A stretch of DNA of 64,000 nucleotides from Phyllobacteriaceae bacterium (GCA_002708825.1 PAPF01000016.1:124001-188000), one strand, 5' to 3'; positions 47,548 through 60,515 are shown, numbered from the stretch's first letter. Notes: generated by a model not told the origin, from the sequence alone. Program-made: numbers and translations.

Positions 47548-47607
47548 CCAGCAATATTTCTTACTTTTACGTAAGAACAGATCAATTCAAACGATTGATA
47601 TTGCTGG
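47548..47607. repeat. Nested inverted repeats (three-way-junction shape) before mdh
   Basis: The outer arms CCAGCAATAT (47548-47557) and ATATTGCTGG (47598-47607) are perfect complements. Between them are two inner hairpins: TTCTTAC/GTAAGAA (47558-47564 with 47571-47577, loop TTTTAC) and CAAT/ATTG (47583-47586 with 47594-47597), extendable to ATCAAT/ATTGAT. The whole could fold as a three-way junction in RNA or extrude as DNA. It lies 156 bases before mdh. Confidence 0.6.
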
Positions 47608-47622
47608 CAACCAAAGAATCGG

Positions 47623-47651
47623 TTGAAAAAATGACGGTGCGAGTCTATGCG
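47623..47651 (+). promoter_or_regulatory. Possible mdh operon promoter
   Basis: TTGAAA (47623-47628) and TATGCG (47646-47651) are 17 bases apart, immediately downstream of the nested inverted repeats. If used, the repeats would be upstream regulatory DNA rather than part of the transcript. The -10 match is weak. Confidence 0.3.
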
Positions 47652-47759
47652 AAGCCCGGCATTCCGGATGCCCCTGGCAAGTCCGGCGGCTGAACCATTC
47701 CTGCCCGTTCTCAGGCTCAAGGCGGGCCTTTCCCGCGGGCGCAGCAAAGGGAAAACTAG

Positions 47760-48728
<969 letters not shown>

Positions 48729-48741
48729 GGAGAGGGATTCC

Positions 48742-49938
48742 ATGAATATCCATGAGTATCAGGCCAAGCAGGTCCTGAAAGGCTATGGCGCGCCCGTCGC
48801 TGACGGCGTCGCCATTTTCGAGGCCTCCGAGGCCGAAGCCGCGGCGAAATCGCTGCCCGGCCCGCTCTATGTGGTCAAGTCGCAGATCCATGCCGGCGGC
48901 CGCGGCAAGGGCAAGTTCCGTGAACTGCCGTCCGACGCCAAGGGCGGCGTGCGCCTGGCCCGTTCGGTGGAAGAGGTTGTCGCCAACGCCAACGAGATGC
49001 TGGGCAACACGCTGGTGACCAAGCAGACCGGCGCTGCTGGCAAGCAGGTCAACCGCCTCTACATCGAGGACGGCGCCGATATCGACCGCGAGCTTTACCT
49101 CTCCATCCTCGTCGACCGCACCGTCGGCCGCAATGCCTTCGTGGTCTCCACCGAGGGCGGCATGGACATCGAGGCCGTGGCCGAGGAAACGCCGGAGAAG
49201 ATCGTCACCGTTGCGATCGATCCGGACACCGGCGTGACGGAAGCCGACGCGGGCAGGCTGTGCGACGCGCTGAAGCTTGACGGCGCGGCCCGCGAGGACG
49301 GCATGAAGCTGTTCCCGATCCTCTACAAGGCCTATACCGAGAAGGACATGAGCCTGCTCGAGGTCAACCCGCTGATCGTCATGACCGACGGCCACCTGCG
49401 CGTGCTCGACGCCAAGGTCTCCTTCGACAACAACGCGCTCTTCCGCCACGACGACATCGTCGCCCTGCGCGACAAGACGGAAGAGGACGAGAAGGAAATC
49501 GAGGCCTCCAAGTACGACCTCGCCTATGTGGCGCTGGACGGGAATATCGGCTGCATGGTCAACGGCGCCGGTCTTGCCATGGCCACCATGGACATCATCA
49601 AGCTCTACGGCGCCGAGCCGGCGAACTTCCTCGATGTCGGCGGCGGCGCGTCCAAGGAAAAGGTCACCGCGGCCTTCAAGATCATCACCGCGGACCCGAA
49701 CGTGAAGGGCATCCTCGTCAACATCTTCGGCGGCATCATGAAGTGTGACGTCATCGCCGAGGGCGTTGTCGCGGCCGTGAAGGAAGTGGGCCTGCAGGTG
49801 CCGCTGGTCGTGCGCCTGGAAGGCACCAATGTCGACCTGGGCAAGAAGATCATCAACGAATCCGGTCTCAACGTCATCGCGGCCGACGATCTCGACGACG
49901 CGGCGCAGAAGATCGTCGCCGCCGTGAAGGGAGCCTGA
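48742..49938 (+). CDS. sucC: Succinyl-CoA synthetase beta subunit
   Basis: ADP-forming succinate-CoA ligase beta chain (398 residues), with an ATP-grasp domain at the N-terminus ([33 protein letters not shown]) and the CoA-ligase part with the [24 protein letters not shown] and [13 protein letters not shown] sequences. With SucD it makes the only substrate-level phosphorylation of the TCA cycle. The intergenic gap to sucD is 5 bases. Confidence 0.98.
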   Translation: MNIHEYQAKQVLKGYGAPVADGVAIFEASEAEAAAKSLPGPLYVVKSQIHAGGRGKGKFRELPSDAKGGVRLARSVEEVVANANEMLGNTLVTKQTGAAGKQVNRLYIEDGADIDRELYLSILVDRTVGRNAFVVSTEGGMDIEAVAEETPEKIVTVAIDPDTGVTEADAGRLCDALKLDGAAREDGMKLFPILYKAYTEKDMSLLEVNPLIVMTDGHLRVLDAKVSFDNNALFRHDDIVALRDKTEEDEKEIEASKYDLAYVALDGNIGCMVNGAGLAMATMDIIKLYGAEPANFLDVGGGASKEKVTAAFKIITADPNVKGILVNIFGGIMKCDVIAEGVVAAVKEVGLQVPLVVRLEGTNVDLGKKIINESGLNVIAADDLDDAAQKIVAAVKGA

Positions 49939-49943
49939 CACCC

Positions 49944-50849
49944 ATGTCCATCCTCATCAACAAGGACACCAAGGTCCTGGTCCAGGGCCTGACCGGCAAG
50001 ACCGGCACCTTCCACACAGAACAGGCGCTGGCCTATCACGGCACGCAGATGGTCGGCGGCATCCATCCCAAGAAGGGTGGCGAGACCTGGGAAGGCAAGG
50101 GCGGCGAGAAACTGCCGATCTTCGCGTCCGTCGCCGAGGGCAAGGCGGCCACCGGCGCCGACGCATCGGTCGTCTACGTGCCGCCGGCCGGTGCCGCGGC
50201 CGCCATCATCGAGGCCATCGAGGCGGAGATCCCGCTCATCGTCTGCATCACGGAGGGCATCCCGGTGCAGGACATGGTCAAGGTGAAGGCCGTGCTCGAC
50301 AAGTCGTCCTCGCGCCTGATCGGCCCGAACTGCCCCGGCGTCCTGACGCCCGATGAATGCAAGATCGGCATCATGCCGGGCAACATCTTCAAGAAGGGCT
50401 CGGTGGGCATCCTGTCGCGCTCCGGCACGCTGACCTACGAGGCCGTGTTCCAGACCACGAATGCCGGCCTTGGCCAGTCGACGGCTGTCGGCATCGGCGG
50501 CGACCCGGTCAAGGGCACCGAGTTCATCGACGTGCTCGACCTCTTCCTCGACGATCCGGAAACCGAATCGATCATCATGATCGGCGAGATCGGCGGTTCG
50601 GCCGAGGAGGAAGCCTCCGAATGGCTGACCGAGCAGGCGAAGAAGGGCCGCAAGAAGCCGATGGCCGGTTTCATCGCGGGCCGCACGGCGCCTCCCGGAC
50701 GCACCATGGGCCATGCCGGCGCGGTCATTTCCGGCGGCAAGGGCGGCGCGGAAGACAAGATCGCGGCCATGGAAGCCGCCGGCATCCGCGTCTCGCCGTC
50801 GCCGGCCCAGCTTGGCAGCACGCTGGTGAAGGTGCTCAAGGGCGAATGA
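49944..50849 (+). CDS. sucD: Succinyl-CoA synthetase alpha subunit
   Basis: A 301-residue subunit carrying the CoA-binding Rossmann domain ([18 protein letters not shown]) and the phosphorylated histidine in [18 protein letters not shown] near 252. It forms the alpha-beta enzyme with SucC. Downstream, a GC-rich imperfect hairpin separates it from sucA, so the operon may be partly uncoupled here. Confidence 0.98.
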   Translation: MSILINKDTKVLVQGLTGKTGTFHTEQALAYHGTQMVGGIHPKKGGETWEGKGGEKLPIFASVAEGKAATGADASVVYVPPAGAAAAIIEAIEAEIPLIVCITEGIPVQDMVKVKAVLDKSSSRLIGPNCPGVLTPDECKIGIMPGNIFKKGSVGILSRSGTLTYEAVFQTTNAGLGQSTAVGIGGDPVKGTEFIDVLDLFLDDPETESIIMIGEIGGSAEEEASEWLTEQAKKGRKKPMAGFIAGRTAPPGRTMGHAGAVISGGKGGAEDKIAAMEAAGIRVSPSPAQLGSTLVKVLKGE

Positions 50850-50866
50850 CGCCCTGACCAAGAAAA

Positions 50867-50895
50867 GGCCCGGGCCGGGCGATCGGCCCGGGGCC
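50867..50895 (+). terminator. GC-rich hairpin between sucD and sucA
   Basis: GGCCCGGGCCG pairs with CGGCCCGGGGCC, with one bulged base, around a GGCGAT loop. No T-run follows, so it is more likely a processing or attenuation point within the operon than a full stop. Confidence 0.35.
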
Positions 50896-50986
50896 ATCCC
50901 CGGAGGGAAACGAGCGGAGCAGACATGCGCCGGTCAGGCGCCGCCCGCGATCATCAAGGAGCCGGACACGACGTCCGGAAACGCTC

Positions 50987-53980
50987 ATGGCACGAAACGA
51001 CCAGGCCAACGACATTTTCGAGCAGACCTCGTTCCTCTATGGCGGCAATGCCGCCTATATCGACGAGCTCTATGCCCGCTACCAGGACGACCCGTCCTCG
51101 GTCGACGCGCAATGGCGCGAATTCTTCTCGCAGCTCCAGGACGACGCGGAAGACGTTCGCAAGAACGCCCGCGGCGCTTCCTGGAAGCGCGACAACTGGC
51201 CGATCGCCGCCAATGGCGAACTGGTTTCGGCGCTCGATGGCGACTGGGGCCAGGTCGAGGGCCACATGACCGCGAAGCTGAAGGAAAAGGCCGCGGCGGC
51301 GACCGGTGCCAAGGGCATGAGCGCGGAGGAAGTGGCCAAGGCGGCGCGCGATTCCGTGCGCGCCATCATGATGATCCGCGCCTACCGCATGCGCGGCCAC
51401 CTGCACGCCAATCTCGATCCCCTCGGCATTGCCGGCCTGAAGGAGGATTACAACGAACTGTCTCCGGAGGCCTACGGCTTTTCCCCGGACGACTTCGACC
51501 GGCCGATCTTCATCGACCACGTTCTGGGTCTCGAGTTCGCCACCATCAACGAGATGCTCGACATCCTCAAGCGCACCTATTGCTCGACGATGGGCGTGGA
51601 GTTCATGCATATCTCCAACCCTGAGGAGAAGGCCTGGATCCAGGAGCGCATCGAGGGGCCGGACAAGGGCGTTGCCTTCACGGAAAACGGCAAGAAGGCG
51701 ATCCTCCAGAAGCTGATCGAGGCAGAAGGTTTCGAGCAGTTCATCGACGTGAAATACAAGGGCACCAAGCGCTTCGGTCTGGATGGCGGCGAGGCGCTGA
51801 TCCCCGCCCTCGAACAGATCATCAAGCGCGGCGGCAACATGGGCATGAAGGAAATCGTGCTCGGCATGGCCCATCGCGGCCGTCTCAACGTTCTCACCCA
51901 GGTGATGGGCAAGCCGCACCGCGCCGTGTTCCACGAATTCAAGGGCGGTTCCTTCGCTCCCGACGATGTCGAGGGCTCCGGTGACGTGAAATATCACCTC
52001 GGCGCGTCCTCCGACCGCGAGTTTGACGGCAACAAGGTGCACCTGTCGCTGACGGCAAACCCGTCGCACCTGGAAATCGTCAATCCGGTGGTCATGGGCA
52101 AGGCCCGCGCCAAGCAGGACCAGCATTTCGGCCGCAAGCGCGAGGAAGTGCTGCCGCTGGAAGCCCGCGCGGCCGTGCTGCCGCTGCTCCTGCACGGTGA
52201 TGCGGCCTTTGCCGGTCAGGGCGTGGTGCCGGAATGCCTCGGCCTTTCCGCGCTGCGCGGCCACCGCGTCGCCGGCACGATCCATGTCATCATCAACAAC
52301 CAGATCGGCTTCACCACCAATCCGCGTTTCTCGCGCTCCTCGCCCTATCCCTCCGATGTGGCGAAGATGATCGAGGCGCCGATCTTCCACGTGAACGGCG
52401 ACGACCCGGAGGCGGTGACCTATGCCGCCAAGGTGGCCACCGAATTCCGGATGATATTCCACAAGCCGGTCGTCATCGACATGTTCTGCTACCGCCGCTT
52501 CGGCCACAACGAGGGCGACGAGCCGGCGTTCACGCAGCCCTTGATGTACAAGAAGATCCGCGCCCACAAGACCACGGTCCAGCTCTATTCGGAGAAGCTG
52601 ATCGCCGAGGGGCTGATCACCGAGGGCGAAGTGGAGAAGATGAAGGCCGACTGGCGCGCCCATCTCGAAGCCGAGTTCGATGCGGGCAACTCCTTCAAGC
52701 CGAACAAGGCCGACTGGCTCGACGGCGTGTGGTCCGGCATGAGGACCGCCGATTCGGCCGACGAACAGCGCCGCGGCAAGACCGCCGTGCCGGCCAGGAC
52801 GCTCAAGGAGATCGGCCGCAAGCTGGCCGAGGTCCCCGAAGGCTTCGAGGTGCATCGCACCGTGAAGCGCTTTATGGACAACCGCGCCGCGATGATCGAG
52901 TCCGGCGAGGGCATCGACTGGGCGACGGCGGAAGCGCTCGCCTTCGGCTCCATCCTGCTGGAAGGCAACCCGGTTCGCCTGTCGGGCCAGGATTGCGAGC
53001 GCGGCACGTTCAGCCAGCGCCATTCGGTGCTCTATGACCAGCGCGACGAGACCCGCTACATCCCGCTCAACAATCTGGGCTCCAGCCAGGCCAATTACGA
53101 GGTCATCAACTCGATGCTCTCCGAAGAGGCGGTGCTCGGGTTCGAATACGGCTATTCGCTGGCCGAGCCGAACGCGCTGACGCTCTGGGAAGCCCAGTTC
53201 GGCGATTTCGCCAACGGCGCGCAGGTCGTGTTCGACCAGTTCATCTCGTCGGGCGAACGCAAGTGGCTGCGCATGTCCGGCCTCGTCTGCCTGCTGCCGC
53301 ACGGCTACGAGGGCCAGGGGCCGGAGCACTCCTCCGCGCGCCTTGAACGCTGGCTGCAGCTTTGCGCGGAAGACAACATGCAGGTCGCCAACTGCACGAC
53401 GCCGGCCAACTACTTCCACATCCTGCGCCGGCAGTTGAAGCGCGATTTCCGGAAGCCGCTGATCCTGATGACGCCGAAATCGCTGCTGCGCCACAAGCGC
53501 GCGGTTTCGACGCTGCCGGAAATGAGCGGCGAGAGCGCCTTCCACCGCCTGCTCTGGGACGATGCCCAGCTTCACAAGGACGGTCCGGTCAAGCTGGTCA
53601 AGGATTCCAAGATCCGCCGCGTCGTGCTGTGCACCGGCAAGGTCTATTTCGACCTGCTGGAAGAGCGCGAGAAGCGCGGCATCGACGACATCTACCTGCT
53701 GCGCGTAGAACAGCTCTACCCCTTCCCGGCCAAGGCGCTGATCAACGAACTCACCCGTTTCCGCAACGCGGAAATGGTGTGGTGCCAGGAAGAGCCCAAG
53801 AACATGGGTGCCTGGTCGTTCATCGATCCCTACCTTGAATGGGTTCTGGCCCATATCGACGCCAAGCATCAGCGGGTGCGCTACACGGGCCGCCCGGCCG
53901 CAGCATCGCCGGCCACCGGCCTGATGTCGAAACATCTCGAACAGCTTGCCGCCTTCCTCGAAGACGCGCTCGGCGAATAA
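50987..53980 (+). CDS. sucA: 2-oxoglutarate dehydrogenase E1 component
   Basis: Thiamine-diphosphate enzyme that decarboxylates 2-oxoglutarate and passes the succinyl group to SucB. At 997 residues it is full length. Visible features are [12 protein letters not shown] with the substrate/TPP histidine, the [11 protein letters not shown]...[15 protein letters not shown]-magnesium site, [18 protein letters not shown], and [19 protein letters not shown] near the C-terminus. A leader of 137 bases separates it from sucD. CAAGGAGCC lies about 30 bases before the start, with no closer strong site. Confidence 0.98.
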   Translation: MARNDQANDIFEQTSFLYGGNAAYIDELYARYQDDPSSVDAQWREFFSQLQDDAEDVRKNARGASWKRDNWPIAANGELVSALDGDWGQVEGHMTAKLKEKAAAATGAKGMSAEEVAKAARDSVRAIMMIRAYRMRGHLHANLDPLGIAGLKEDYNELSPEAYGFSPDDFDRPIFIDHVLGLEFATINEMLDILKRTYCSTMGVEFMHISNPEEKAWIQERIEGPDKGVAFTENGKKAILQKLIEAEGFEQFIDVKYKGTKRFGLDGGEALIPALEQIIKRGGNMGMKEIVLGMAHRGRLNVLTQVMGKPHRAVFHEFKGGSFAPDDVEGSGDVKYHLGASSDREFDGNKVHLSLTANPSHLEIVNPVVMGKARAKQDQHFGRKREEVLPLEARAAVLPLLLHGDAAFAGQGVVPECLGLSALRGHRVAGTIHVIINNQIGFTTNPRFSRSSPYPSDVAKMIEAPIFHVNGDDPEAVTYAAKVATEFRMIFHKPVVIDMFCYRRFGHNEGDEPAFTQPLMYKKIRAHKTTVQLYSEKLIAEGLITEGEVEKMKADWRAHLEAEFDAGNSFKPNKADWLDGVWSGMRTADSADEQRRGKTAVPARTLKEIGRKLAEVPEGFEVHRTVKRFMDNRAAMIESGEGIDWATAEALAFGSILLEGNPVRLSGQDCERGTFSQRHSVLYDQRDETRYIPLNNLGSSQANYEVINSMLSEEAVLGFEYGYSLAEPNALTLWEAQFGDFANGAQVVFDQFISSGERKWLRMSGLVCLLPHGYEGQGPEHSSARLERWLQLCAEDNMQVANCTTPANYFHILRRQLKRDFRKPLILMTPKSLLRHKRAVSTLPEMSGESAFHRLLWDDAQLHKDGPVKLVKDSKIRRVVLCTGKVYFDLLEEREKRGIDDIYLLRVEQLYPFPAKALINELTRFRNAEMVWCQEEPKNMGAWSFIDPYLEWVLAHIDAKHQRVRYTGRPAAASPATGLMSKHLEQLAAFLEDALGE

Positions 53981-54009
53981 GAAAACCGTTCAGGAACAGG
54001 ACAAAATCC

Positions 54010-55257
<1,248 letters not shown>

Positions 55258-55280
55258 TCCCGGACGGCGGGAGACGGACC

Positions 55281-55769
55281 ATGGTCCTGCGGATTGCATG
55301 GGCGCTCGGTCTGGCATCGCTCGCGGTGCCTGCCCTCGCCGCCTGTCCGCAGGAACTGGCCGTCTATGAAAGCGCGGACGGCCGGACCGCGCTGGAATTC
55401 GTGGCCGGCGGCCAGGCCATGGCGATGAGCCACGAAATCCGTATCCTGATCCGCGATGGAGCGCCGGTGGCGGCCTATGTCCAGCCGGGGGCAGCGCTTG
55501 GCCAGCCGGAGATGGTACTGCCGGTCAATTGCCCGGAAGGCGACGTGACCGGCGAGGAACTTGCCGCCTGCATCGTCTACCGCTCGGTGGTCTATGCAAC
55601 GGATGCGCAAGGCGGCTTGCGCGAACTGCCTGCGGCAGGCGAAACTGCGGCGCAGGCGGTCCTGCTGCCCAATTTCGCGGCCTCGGCCTGGCGGCATCCC
55701 GCCTTTGGCGATGACGGGCCGGAACAGCCGCCGGCGGAAATATTCAGGCTCGCGGGGTGCCAGGAATGA
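55281..55769 (+). CDS. Secreted hypothetical protein inside the sucB-lpdA interval
   Basis: A 162-residue exported protein with a signal peptide of about 23 residues (VLRIAWALGLASLAVPALAA) and cysteines CPQ, NCPEGD, AACIV and GCQE that could form two disulfides. I do not recognise a family. GGGAG about 10 bases before the ATG supports the start at 55281. Its stop overlaps the start of the SDR gene by 4 bases, so it is translated with it as part of the TCA operon. Confidence 0.65.
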   Translation: MVLRIAWALGLASLAVPALAACPQELAVYESADGRTALEFVAGGQAMAMSHEIRILIRDGAPVAAYVQPGAALGQPEMVLPVNCPEGDVTGEELAACIVYRSVVYATDAQGGLRELPAAGETAAQAVLLPNFAASAWRHPAFGDDGPEQPPAEIFRLAGCQE

Positions 55770-56518
55770 GTGACGGCAAGGTGCTTCTGGTGACAGGCGG
55801 ATCCCGCGGCATCGGCGCCGCGGTGGCGCTCGGCGCGGCGCGCGAGGGCTGGCGCGTGGCCGTCAACTACGTGTCCAATGCGCGCGCGGCCGATCTCGTG
55901 GCCGAACAGATCGCGCAAGCCGGCGGCGAGGCCATCGCCGTTCCAGGCGATGTCGGACGGGAAGCCGATATCCTTTCCATGTTCGAGGCCGTCGACCGCC
56001 GCTGGGGCCGGCTCGACGGGCTGGTCAACAATGCCGGCGTCGTGGACCGCATGGCGCGCGTCGAGACGATGAGTGCGGCGCGGCTGGAGCGCATGTTCCG
56101 CATCAATGTGATCGGCTCCATGCTCTGCGCCCGCGAGGCCGTGAAGCGCATGTCGACCGCCCATGGCGGCCATGGCGGTGTGATCGTCAACCTGTCGTCT
56201 GCCGCCGCAAGGCTCGGCAGTCCGGGCTGGTATGTCGATTACGCCGCCTCCAAGGGGGCCATCGACACCTTCACCAGGGGGCTTGCGCTGGAAGTGGCCG
56301 GCGAGGGAATCCGCGTCAACGCGGTGCGCCCCGGCATCATCGCCACCGACATTCACGCCTCGGGCGGCGAACCCGACCGCGTCGCGCAGGTCCGCGCCGG
56401 GCTGCCCATGAAGCGCGAGGGCCAGGCGCACGAGATCGCCGACGGCGTCCTCTATCTTCTTTCAGACAAGGCGTCCTACGTGACGGGCGCCATTCTCGAC
56501 ATTGCGGGCGGTCGCTGA
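55766..56518 (+). CDS. SDR family oxidoreductase
   Basis: A 250-residue NAD(P)-dependent short-chain dehydrogenase. TGGSRGIG at 10-17 binds the cofactor, the NNAG motif is LVNNAGV, and the catalytic Tyr and Lys are in YVDYAASKGAID near 158. The substrate is unknown; the sequence resembles 3-oxoacyl-ACP reductase or glucose dehydrogenase-like SDRs. It is embedded between sucB and lpdA, an arrangement I know from related Hyphomicrobiales genomes. Confidence 0.9.
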   Translation: MSDGKVLLVTGGSRGIGAAVALGAAREGWRVAVNYVSNARAADLVAEQIAQAGGEAIAVPGDVGREADILSMFEAVDRRWGRLDGLVNNAGVVDRMARVETMSAARLERMFRINVIGSMLCAREAVKRMSTAHGGHGGVIVNLSSAAARLGSPGWYVDYAASKGAIDTFTRGLALEVAGEGIRVNAVRPGIIATDIHASGGEPDRVAQVRAGLPMKREGQAHEIADGVLYLLSDKASYVTGAILDIAGGR

Positions 56519-56552
56519 GACAGCGCGCCACCAAACAGGAAGGACATGACCC

Positions 56553-57959
56553 ATGGCTTATGATGTCGTCATTATCGGAACCGGCCCGGGAGGCTATGTC
56601 TGCGCGATCAAGGCCGCGCAACTGGGCCTCAAGGTGGCCGTGGTCGAAAAGCGCGCCACCCATGGCGGCACATGCCTGAACGTTGGCTGCATTCCGTCCA
56701 AGGCGCTGCTGTATGCCTCGGAAATGTTCGCCGAGGCGGGCCACGCCTTCGATACGCTCGGCATCGAGGTGCCGGCGCCGAAGCTGAACCTTGAAAAGAT
56801 GATGGGCCACAAGGACGCCGTGGTGAAGGCCAATGTCGACGGCGTCGCCTTCCTGCTCAAGAAGAACAAGATCGATGCCTTCCGCGGCACCGGCAAGGTG
56901 CTGGGCGAGGGCAAGCTCTCCGTCACCGGCGACGATGGCAAGGTGCAGGAGATCGAGACGAAGAACATCGTCATCGCGACCGGTTCCGACGTGGCCGGCA
57001 TTCCGGGCGTCAATGTCGAGATCGACGAGGAGACGATCGTCTCCTCGACCGGCGCCATTGCGCTGGCGAAGGTTCCCGAGAGCCTCACCGTTGTCGGCGG
57101 AGGCGTGATCGGCCTCGAACTGGGTTCGGTCTGGGCGCGCCTCGGTGCGAAGGTCACGGTTGTCGAGTATCTCGATTCCATTCTCGGCGGCATGGACAGC
57201 GAGATCTCGAAACAGTTCCAGCGCGTGCTCGCCAAGCAGGGCATGACCTTCAAGCTCGGCGCGAAGGTCACGAAGGTGGAGAAGTCCGCAAAAGGCGCCG
57301 ACATCCCCTTCGAGCCGGTCAAGGGCGGCGATGCCGAGACGATTGCCTCCGATATCGTGCTGGTCTCGACCGGCCGCAAACCCTTTACCGAAGGCCTGGG
57401 ACTCGAAGAGGCCGGCGTCGTGCTGGACGAACGCGGCCGCGTGGACGTGAATTCCCGTTTCCAGACTTCCGTTCACGGCGTCTATGCCATCGGCGACGTC
57501 ATTCGCGGCCCGATGCTGGCACACAAGGCCGAGGACGAGGGCGTGGCCGTCGCCGAGATCATCGCGGGCCAGCATGGCCATGTGAACTACGACGTCATTC
57601 CCTCGGTGGTCTACACCCAGCCGGAAGTGGCCTCGGTCGGCCGCACCGAGGACGAATTGAAGAAGGCCGGCGTCGACTACAAGGCCGGCAAGTTCAACTT
57701 TTCCGCCAATGGCCGCGCGCGCGCCATGCAGCAGACGGACGGTTTCGTGAAGGTGCTGGCCGATGCGAAGACCGACCGGGTCCTGGGCGTCCACATCATG
57801 GGTTTCGGCGCCGGCGAGATGATCCACGAGGCGGCGGTGCTGATGGAATTCGGCGGCTCGTCGGAGGACCTCGGCCGGACCTGCCACGCCCATCCGACCA
57901 TGTCGGAAGCCGTCAAGGAAGCGGCGATGGCAACCTTCGCCAAGCCGATTCATTCCTGA
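56553..57959 (+). CDS. lpdA: Dihydrolipoamide dehydrogenase E3
   Basis: The 468-residue FAD enzyme that reoxidises lipoamide for the 2-oxoglutarate dehydrogenase complex. The FAD site is [18 protein letters not shown], the redox disulfide is Cys41-Cys46 in [13 protein letters not shown], the NAD site is [26 protein letters not shown], and the catalytic His-Glu pair is in [15 protein letters not shown]. It is the last gene of the operon and a hairpin follows. Confidence 0.98.
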   Translation: MAYDVVIIGTGPGGYVCAIKAAQLGLKVAVVEKRATHGGTCLNVGCIPSKALLYASEMFAEAGHAFDTLGIEVPAPKLNLEKMMGHKDAVVKANVDGVAFLLKKNKIDAFRGTGKVLGEGKLSVTGDDGKVQEIETKNIVIATGSDVAGIPGVNVEIDEETIVSSTGAIALAKVPESLTVVGGGVIGLELGSVWARLGAKVTVVEYLDSILGGMDSEISKQFQRVLAKQGMTFKLGAKVTKVEKSAKGADIPFEPVKGGDAETIASDIVLVSTGRKPFTEGLGLEEAGVVLDERGRVDVNSRFQTSVHGVYAIGDVIRGPMLAHKAEDEGVAVAEIIAGQHGHVNYDVIPSVVYTQPEVASVGRTEDELKKAGVDYKAGKFNFSANGRARAMQQTDGFVKVLADAKTDRVLGVHIMGFGAGEMIHEAAVLMEFGGSSEDLGRTCHAHPTMSEAVKEAAMATFAKPIHS

Positions 57960-57976
57960 CGGTCACACATGATCGG

Positions 57977-57999
57977 CGGCCGCATCCCCGATGCGGCCG
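57977..57999 (+). terminator. Hairpin after lpdA
   Basis: CGGCCGCATC (57977-57986) and GATGCGGCCG (57990-57999) form a perfect 10-bp stem with a CCC loop just after the lpdA stop. The T-run is weak, so termination is probable but not certain. Confidence 0.5.
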
Positions 58000-58033
58000 G
58001 TCTCCGTCGTACCGGTGACCCGGACTACAAGGC

Positions 58034-58264
58034 TCAGTCGGCCTTGTCTTCCTCGATCACGGGATCGGACGCCTTGTCGCCGAGGATGGCGGCTTCGTCG
58101 CCCGTGCCTTGAAGGCTGTCGGAACGGGTCGACATCGGCGCAGTATCGCTTGAAATGCTGGCCGTGGTCATCGTGTCATGCGCTTCGGCGCTGTGCATCG
58201 GGCAGGCATGGGCCGCCGACAGGCCGAAGCCCAGGACGGCAATCGTGGCAAGAAGGGTCTTCAT
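58034..58264 (-). CDS. Small secreted hypothetical protein with His/Met-rich start
   Basis: A 76-residue protein. The signal peptide (KTLLATIAVLGFGLSAAHA) is followed by CPMHSAEAHDTM, a short Cys/Met/His cluster that could bind a metal, and an acidic Ser/Thr-rich tail (SISSDTAPMSTRSDSLQGTGDE). I do not recognise a family. The start at 58264 is set by the signal peptide; an upstream frame extension is unlikely. It lies convergent to lpdA. Confidence 0.55.
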   Translation of the reverse strand: MKTLLATIAVLGFGLSAAHACPMHSAEAHDTMTTASISSDTAPMSTRSDSLQGTGDEAAILGDKASDPVIEEDKAD

Positions 58265-58368
58265 GGCATACTCCCTTGCATTGTCATTACGCAAGGTCAG
58301 CCTAGCCCGGTTCATGGGCTACGGCAATCCGCCCGTTGGCGGGACCCCCGCATAAAGCCCGCCGCCAC

Positions 58369-59448
58369 TTATTCCGCGCGCGTGACCGTGTAGCCCGCCT
58401 TGCGCAGCAGTTCGACAACGCCTTCCTCGCCCGGAAGGTGCAGGGCGCCCACGGCGATGAAGGCATTACCACGGTCGAGGATCGGGCCCGCATTGGCAAC
58501 CATGCCGTGATTGCGGGTGGTGACCATGATCTTTTCGAACGCTGCGTAGCTTTCCTCCGCGCCGGGCTGGTCGGGCGTGATCGCCTCGAGCACGGGCCAG
58601 ATCATGCCCAGGTCTTCATCCTCGTAGAGAACGATCATCGTTTCGATCGCATCGTCCAGCCGGTCGCCAAGCGCGAGCGTCGAGACAAGCCCGTCGACAT
58701 GGGCCTCAAGCGGCAGGGAGTTCATTGCCTCCAGTTGCGAGACAATGGTCTCGAGCCCGAGCAACTCCTTGCCCGCCGCCTTCGCATCCTGTGCCAGCAG
58801 GGCATCGAGGAAGGGCGCGCCCGCCTGCTTGCGTGCCATTTCGCAGGCCGGAAGCGCCAGGGCTGACGAGACCACCCAGGGCTTCATGTGCTCGACCGCC
58901 ATGAGCGGCATGCCGCGCTTTTCCAGCTGGCTGGCCACGCGGTCGCGATCATCGGGTTCGAGCAGATCGCTCAGCTTGCGCCCGTCGGTGAACATCATCA
59001 GGTCCGGGCGCTGCAGCAACGCTGCGGCCGCCGCCTTGGGATCGAGCGCGTCGACCGCCTCGACCACGACCGTTCCCGCCTGCTCGAAGGCATCGCGGGC
59101 ATGGGGCGTCAGGTCGATGACGCGCGGATCGGTCAGGTGCATTGTGCCGAACAGCCAGGAGGGCCGGGTTCCTGCCTTTTCCACGCGCCACAGAAGGCCC
59201 GTCCCGTTCGCTGTTCCGGCAGCCTTCTGGCGGATGGTGGCAAGGCGCTCCGGATCCTGTTCACCCATTTCGGCCACGAGATTGCGGCCCCGGCATTCGG
59301 GAAGATCCCCGGCCCGCGCCTTCGGCGCCAGCAGCACCAGCGTCGCGAGGAAGACGGCAAGCAGCAGCATGTTCAGGGCGCCCAGCAGGCGCAGGCCGCC
59401 CAGGCAGAGCATGTCGGCGATGTGTTCAGCGTGTCTCATGGTGGCCAT
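58369..59448 (-). CDS. TraB/GumN family protein
   Basis: A 359-residue envelope protein with an N-terminal membrane segment (LLGALNMLLLAVFLATLVLLAPKARA). The TraB/GumN domain begins with LWRVEKAGTRPSWLFGTMHLTDPRVIDL and ends with NAFIAVGALHLPGEEGVVELLRKAGYTV. GxxH-type motifs (GTMH and GALHL) are the conserved metal or catalytic positions of this putative peptidase family. The function is not established. It is alone between small genes and xerC. Confidence 0.85.
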   Translation of the reverse strand: MATMRHAEHIADMLCLGGLRLLGALNMLLLAVFLATLVLLAPKARAGDLPECRGRNLVAEMGEQDPERLATIRQKAAGTANGTGLLWRVEKAGTRPSWLFGTMHLTDPRVIDLTPHARDAFEQAGTVVVEAVDALDPKAAAAALLQRPDLMMFTDGRKLSDLLEPDDRDRVASQLEKRGMPLMAVEHMKPWVVSSALALPACEMARKQAGAPFLDALLAQDAKAAGKELLGLETIVSQLEAMNSLPLEAHVDGLVSTLALGDRLDDAIETMIVLYEDEDLGMIWPVLEAITPDQPGAEESYAAFEKIMVTTRNHGMVANAGPILDRGNAFIAVGALHLPGEEGVVELLRKAGYTVTRAE

Positions 59449-59502
59449 TCTGGCCGGTCAAGCGCAAAGATGCGGTTAATCCGGGCCGCTGAATCCGCGC
59501 GA

Positions 59503-60447
59503 TCAGGCGCGCGGATGATAGGTGTCGTAAATGTCGAGCAGGCGCGCGGCATCCACGCCCGTATAGACCTGTGTCGTGGAGAGGCTGGCATGGCCGAGCA
59601 GTTCCTGGATGGCGCGCAGGTCACCGCCCCGGCCGAGCAGATGCGTGGCGAAGGAATGGCGCAGCGCGTGCGGCGTCGCGCTGTCGGGCAGGTCGAGGGC
59701 GGCACGGAGCCGTGCCATGTCGCGCTGCAGGACCGCAGGGTTGAGCGGACCGCCGCGGGCCCCGCGAAACAGCGGCGTTCCGGGAGCCAGATCCCATGGG
59801 CAGAGCCTGCGATAGGCGGCGACCGCATCGAGAACGGCAGGCAGAAGCGGAACGATACGCGTCTTGCCGCCCTTGCCGGTGACGCGAAGACTGGTCTGCG
59901 ACGGATCGCGCAGATCCTCTCCGTCGAGGCCCAGTGCTTCGGAAATGCGCAGGCCGCAGCCATAGAGCAGCGACAGGACAGCGGCGTTGCGCGCGGCAAT
60001 CCAGGGTTCCGCGTTCAGTTGCTCACCGGCATCGACGACACGCAGCGCATCGCTGGCGCTGATCGGGCGCGGCAGGGATTTCGGCTGGCGCGGCGCGCGA
60101 ACCGCACGCGCACCGGCGGCATTGGCAAGGCCCTTCTTTTCAAGGAAGCGCAGGAAGGAACGCAGGCCGGCGAGGTTGCGCCCGGTGGATCGCGCTCCGG
60201 TGCCGCTCGCGCGGCGGGATGCCAGGAAGGCGCGCAGGTCGAGCGGTTTCAGCGCGGCAATGTCCGCAAGGCCTGCCGGACGTCCGAAATGCCCCGTCAG
60301 GAAGGACAGGAACTGGCGCGTGTCGCGCTCATAGGCCTCGACGGTCAGGTGGGAAAGGCGACGCGTTCCAGCCAGTTCCGTCAGCCATTGCCGGCGGTGA
60401 TCAAGAAGGTCCTGCGTCGCGAAGAGAGGCAATCCGGGTTGGGTCAT
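59503..60447 (-). CDS. xerC: Tyrosine recombinase XerC
   Basis: A 314-residue site-specific recombinase that with XerD resolves chromosome dimers at dif. The catalytic residues are the Arg in GCGLRISEALG, the Lys in TGKGGKTRIVPL, His and Arg in HALRHSFATHLL, the second His in LGHASLST, and the nucleophilic Tyr in TQVYTGVD. The ATG at 60447 (MTQPGLP) is preferred to an upstream GTG. It is divergent from rimM. Confidence 0.92.
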   Translation of the reverse strand: MTQPGLPLFATQDLLDHRRQWLTELAGTRRLSHLTVEAYERDTRQFLSFLTGHFGRPAGLADIAALKPLDLRAFLASRRASGTGARSTGRNLAGLRSFLRFLEKKGLANAAGARAVRAPRQPKSLPRPISASDALRVVDAGEQLNAEPWIAARNAAVLSLLYGCGLRISEALGLDGEDLRDPSQTSLRVTGKGGKTRIVPLLPAVLDAVAAYRRLCPWDLAPGTPLFRGARGGPLNPAVLQRDMARLRAALDLPDSATPHALRHSFATHLLGRGGDLRAIQELLGHASLSTTQVYTGVDAARLLDIYDTYHPRA

Positions 60448-60515
60448 GAGCGAAGTTTGCACGGCGACGGTTAGCGAATGCTTGATTCGGCCGCCGAAGC
60501 GCGTAATCAGGCGGC

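Noticed and set aside
47478-47693. A 71-codon frame before mdh
   Set aside because: It crosses the nested inverted repeats, has mixed composition and no recognisable domain or ribosome site; the repeats explain the sequence better.
50867-50895. The sucD-sucA hairpin as an intrinsic terminator
   Set aside because: No U-run follows and sucA has no convincing separate promoter that I could see, so a stop here is unlikely; it was kept only as a low-confidence hairpin.
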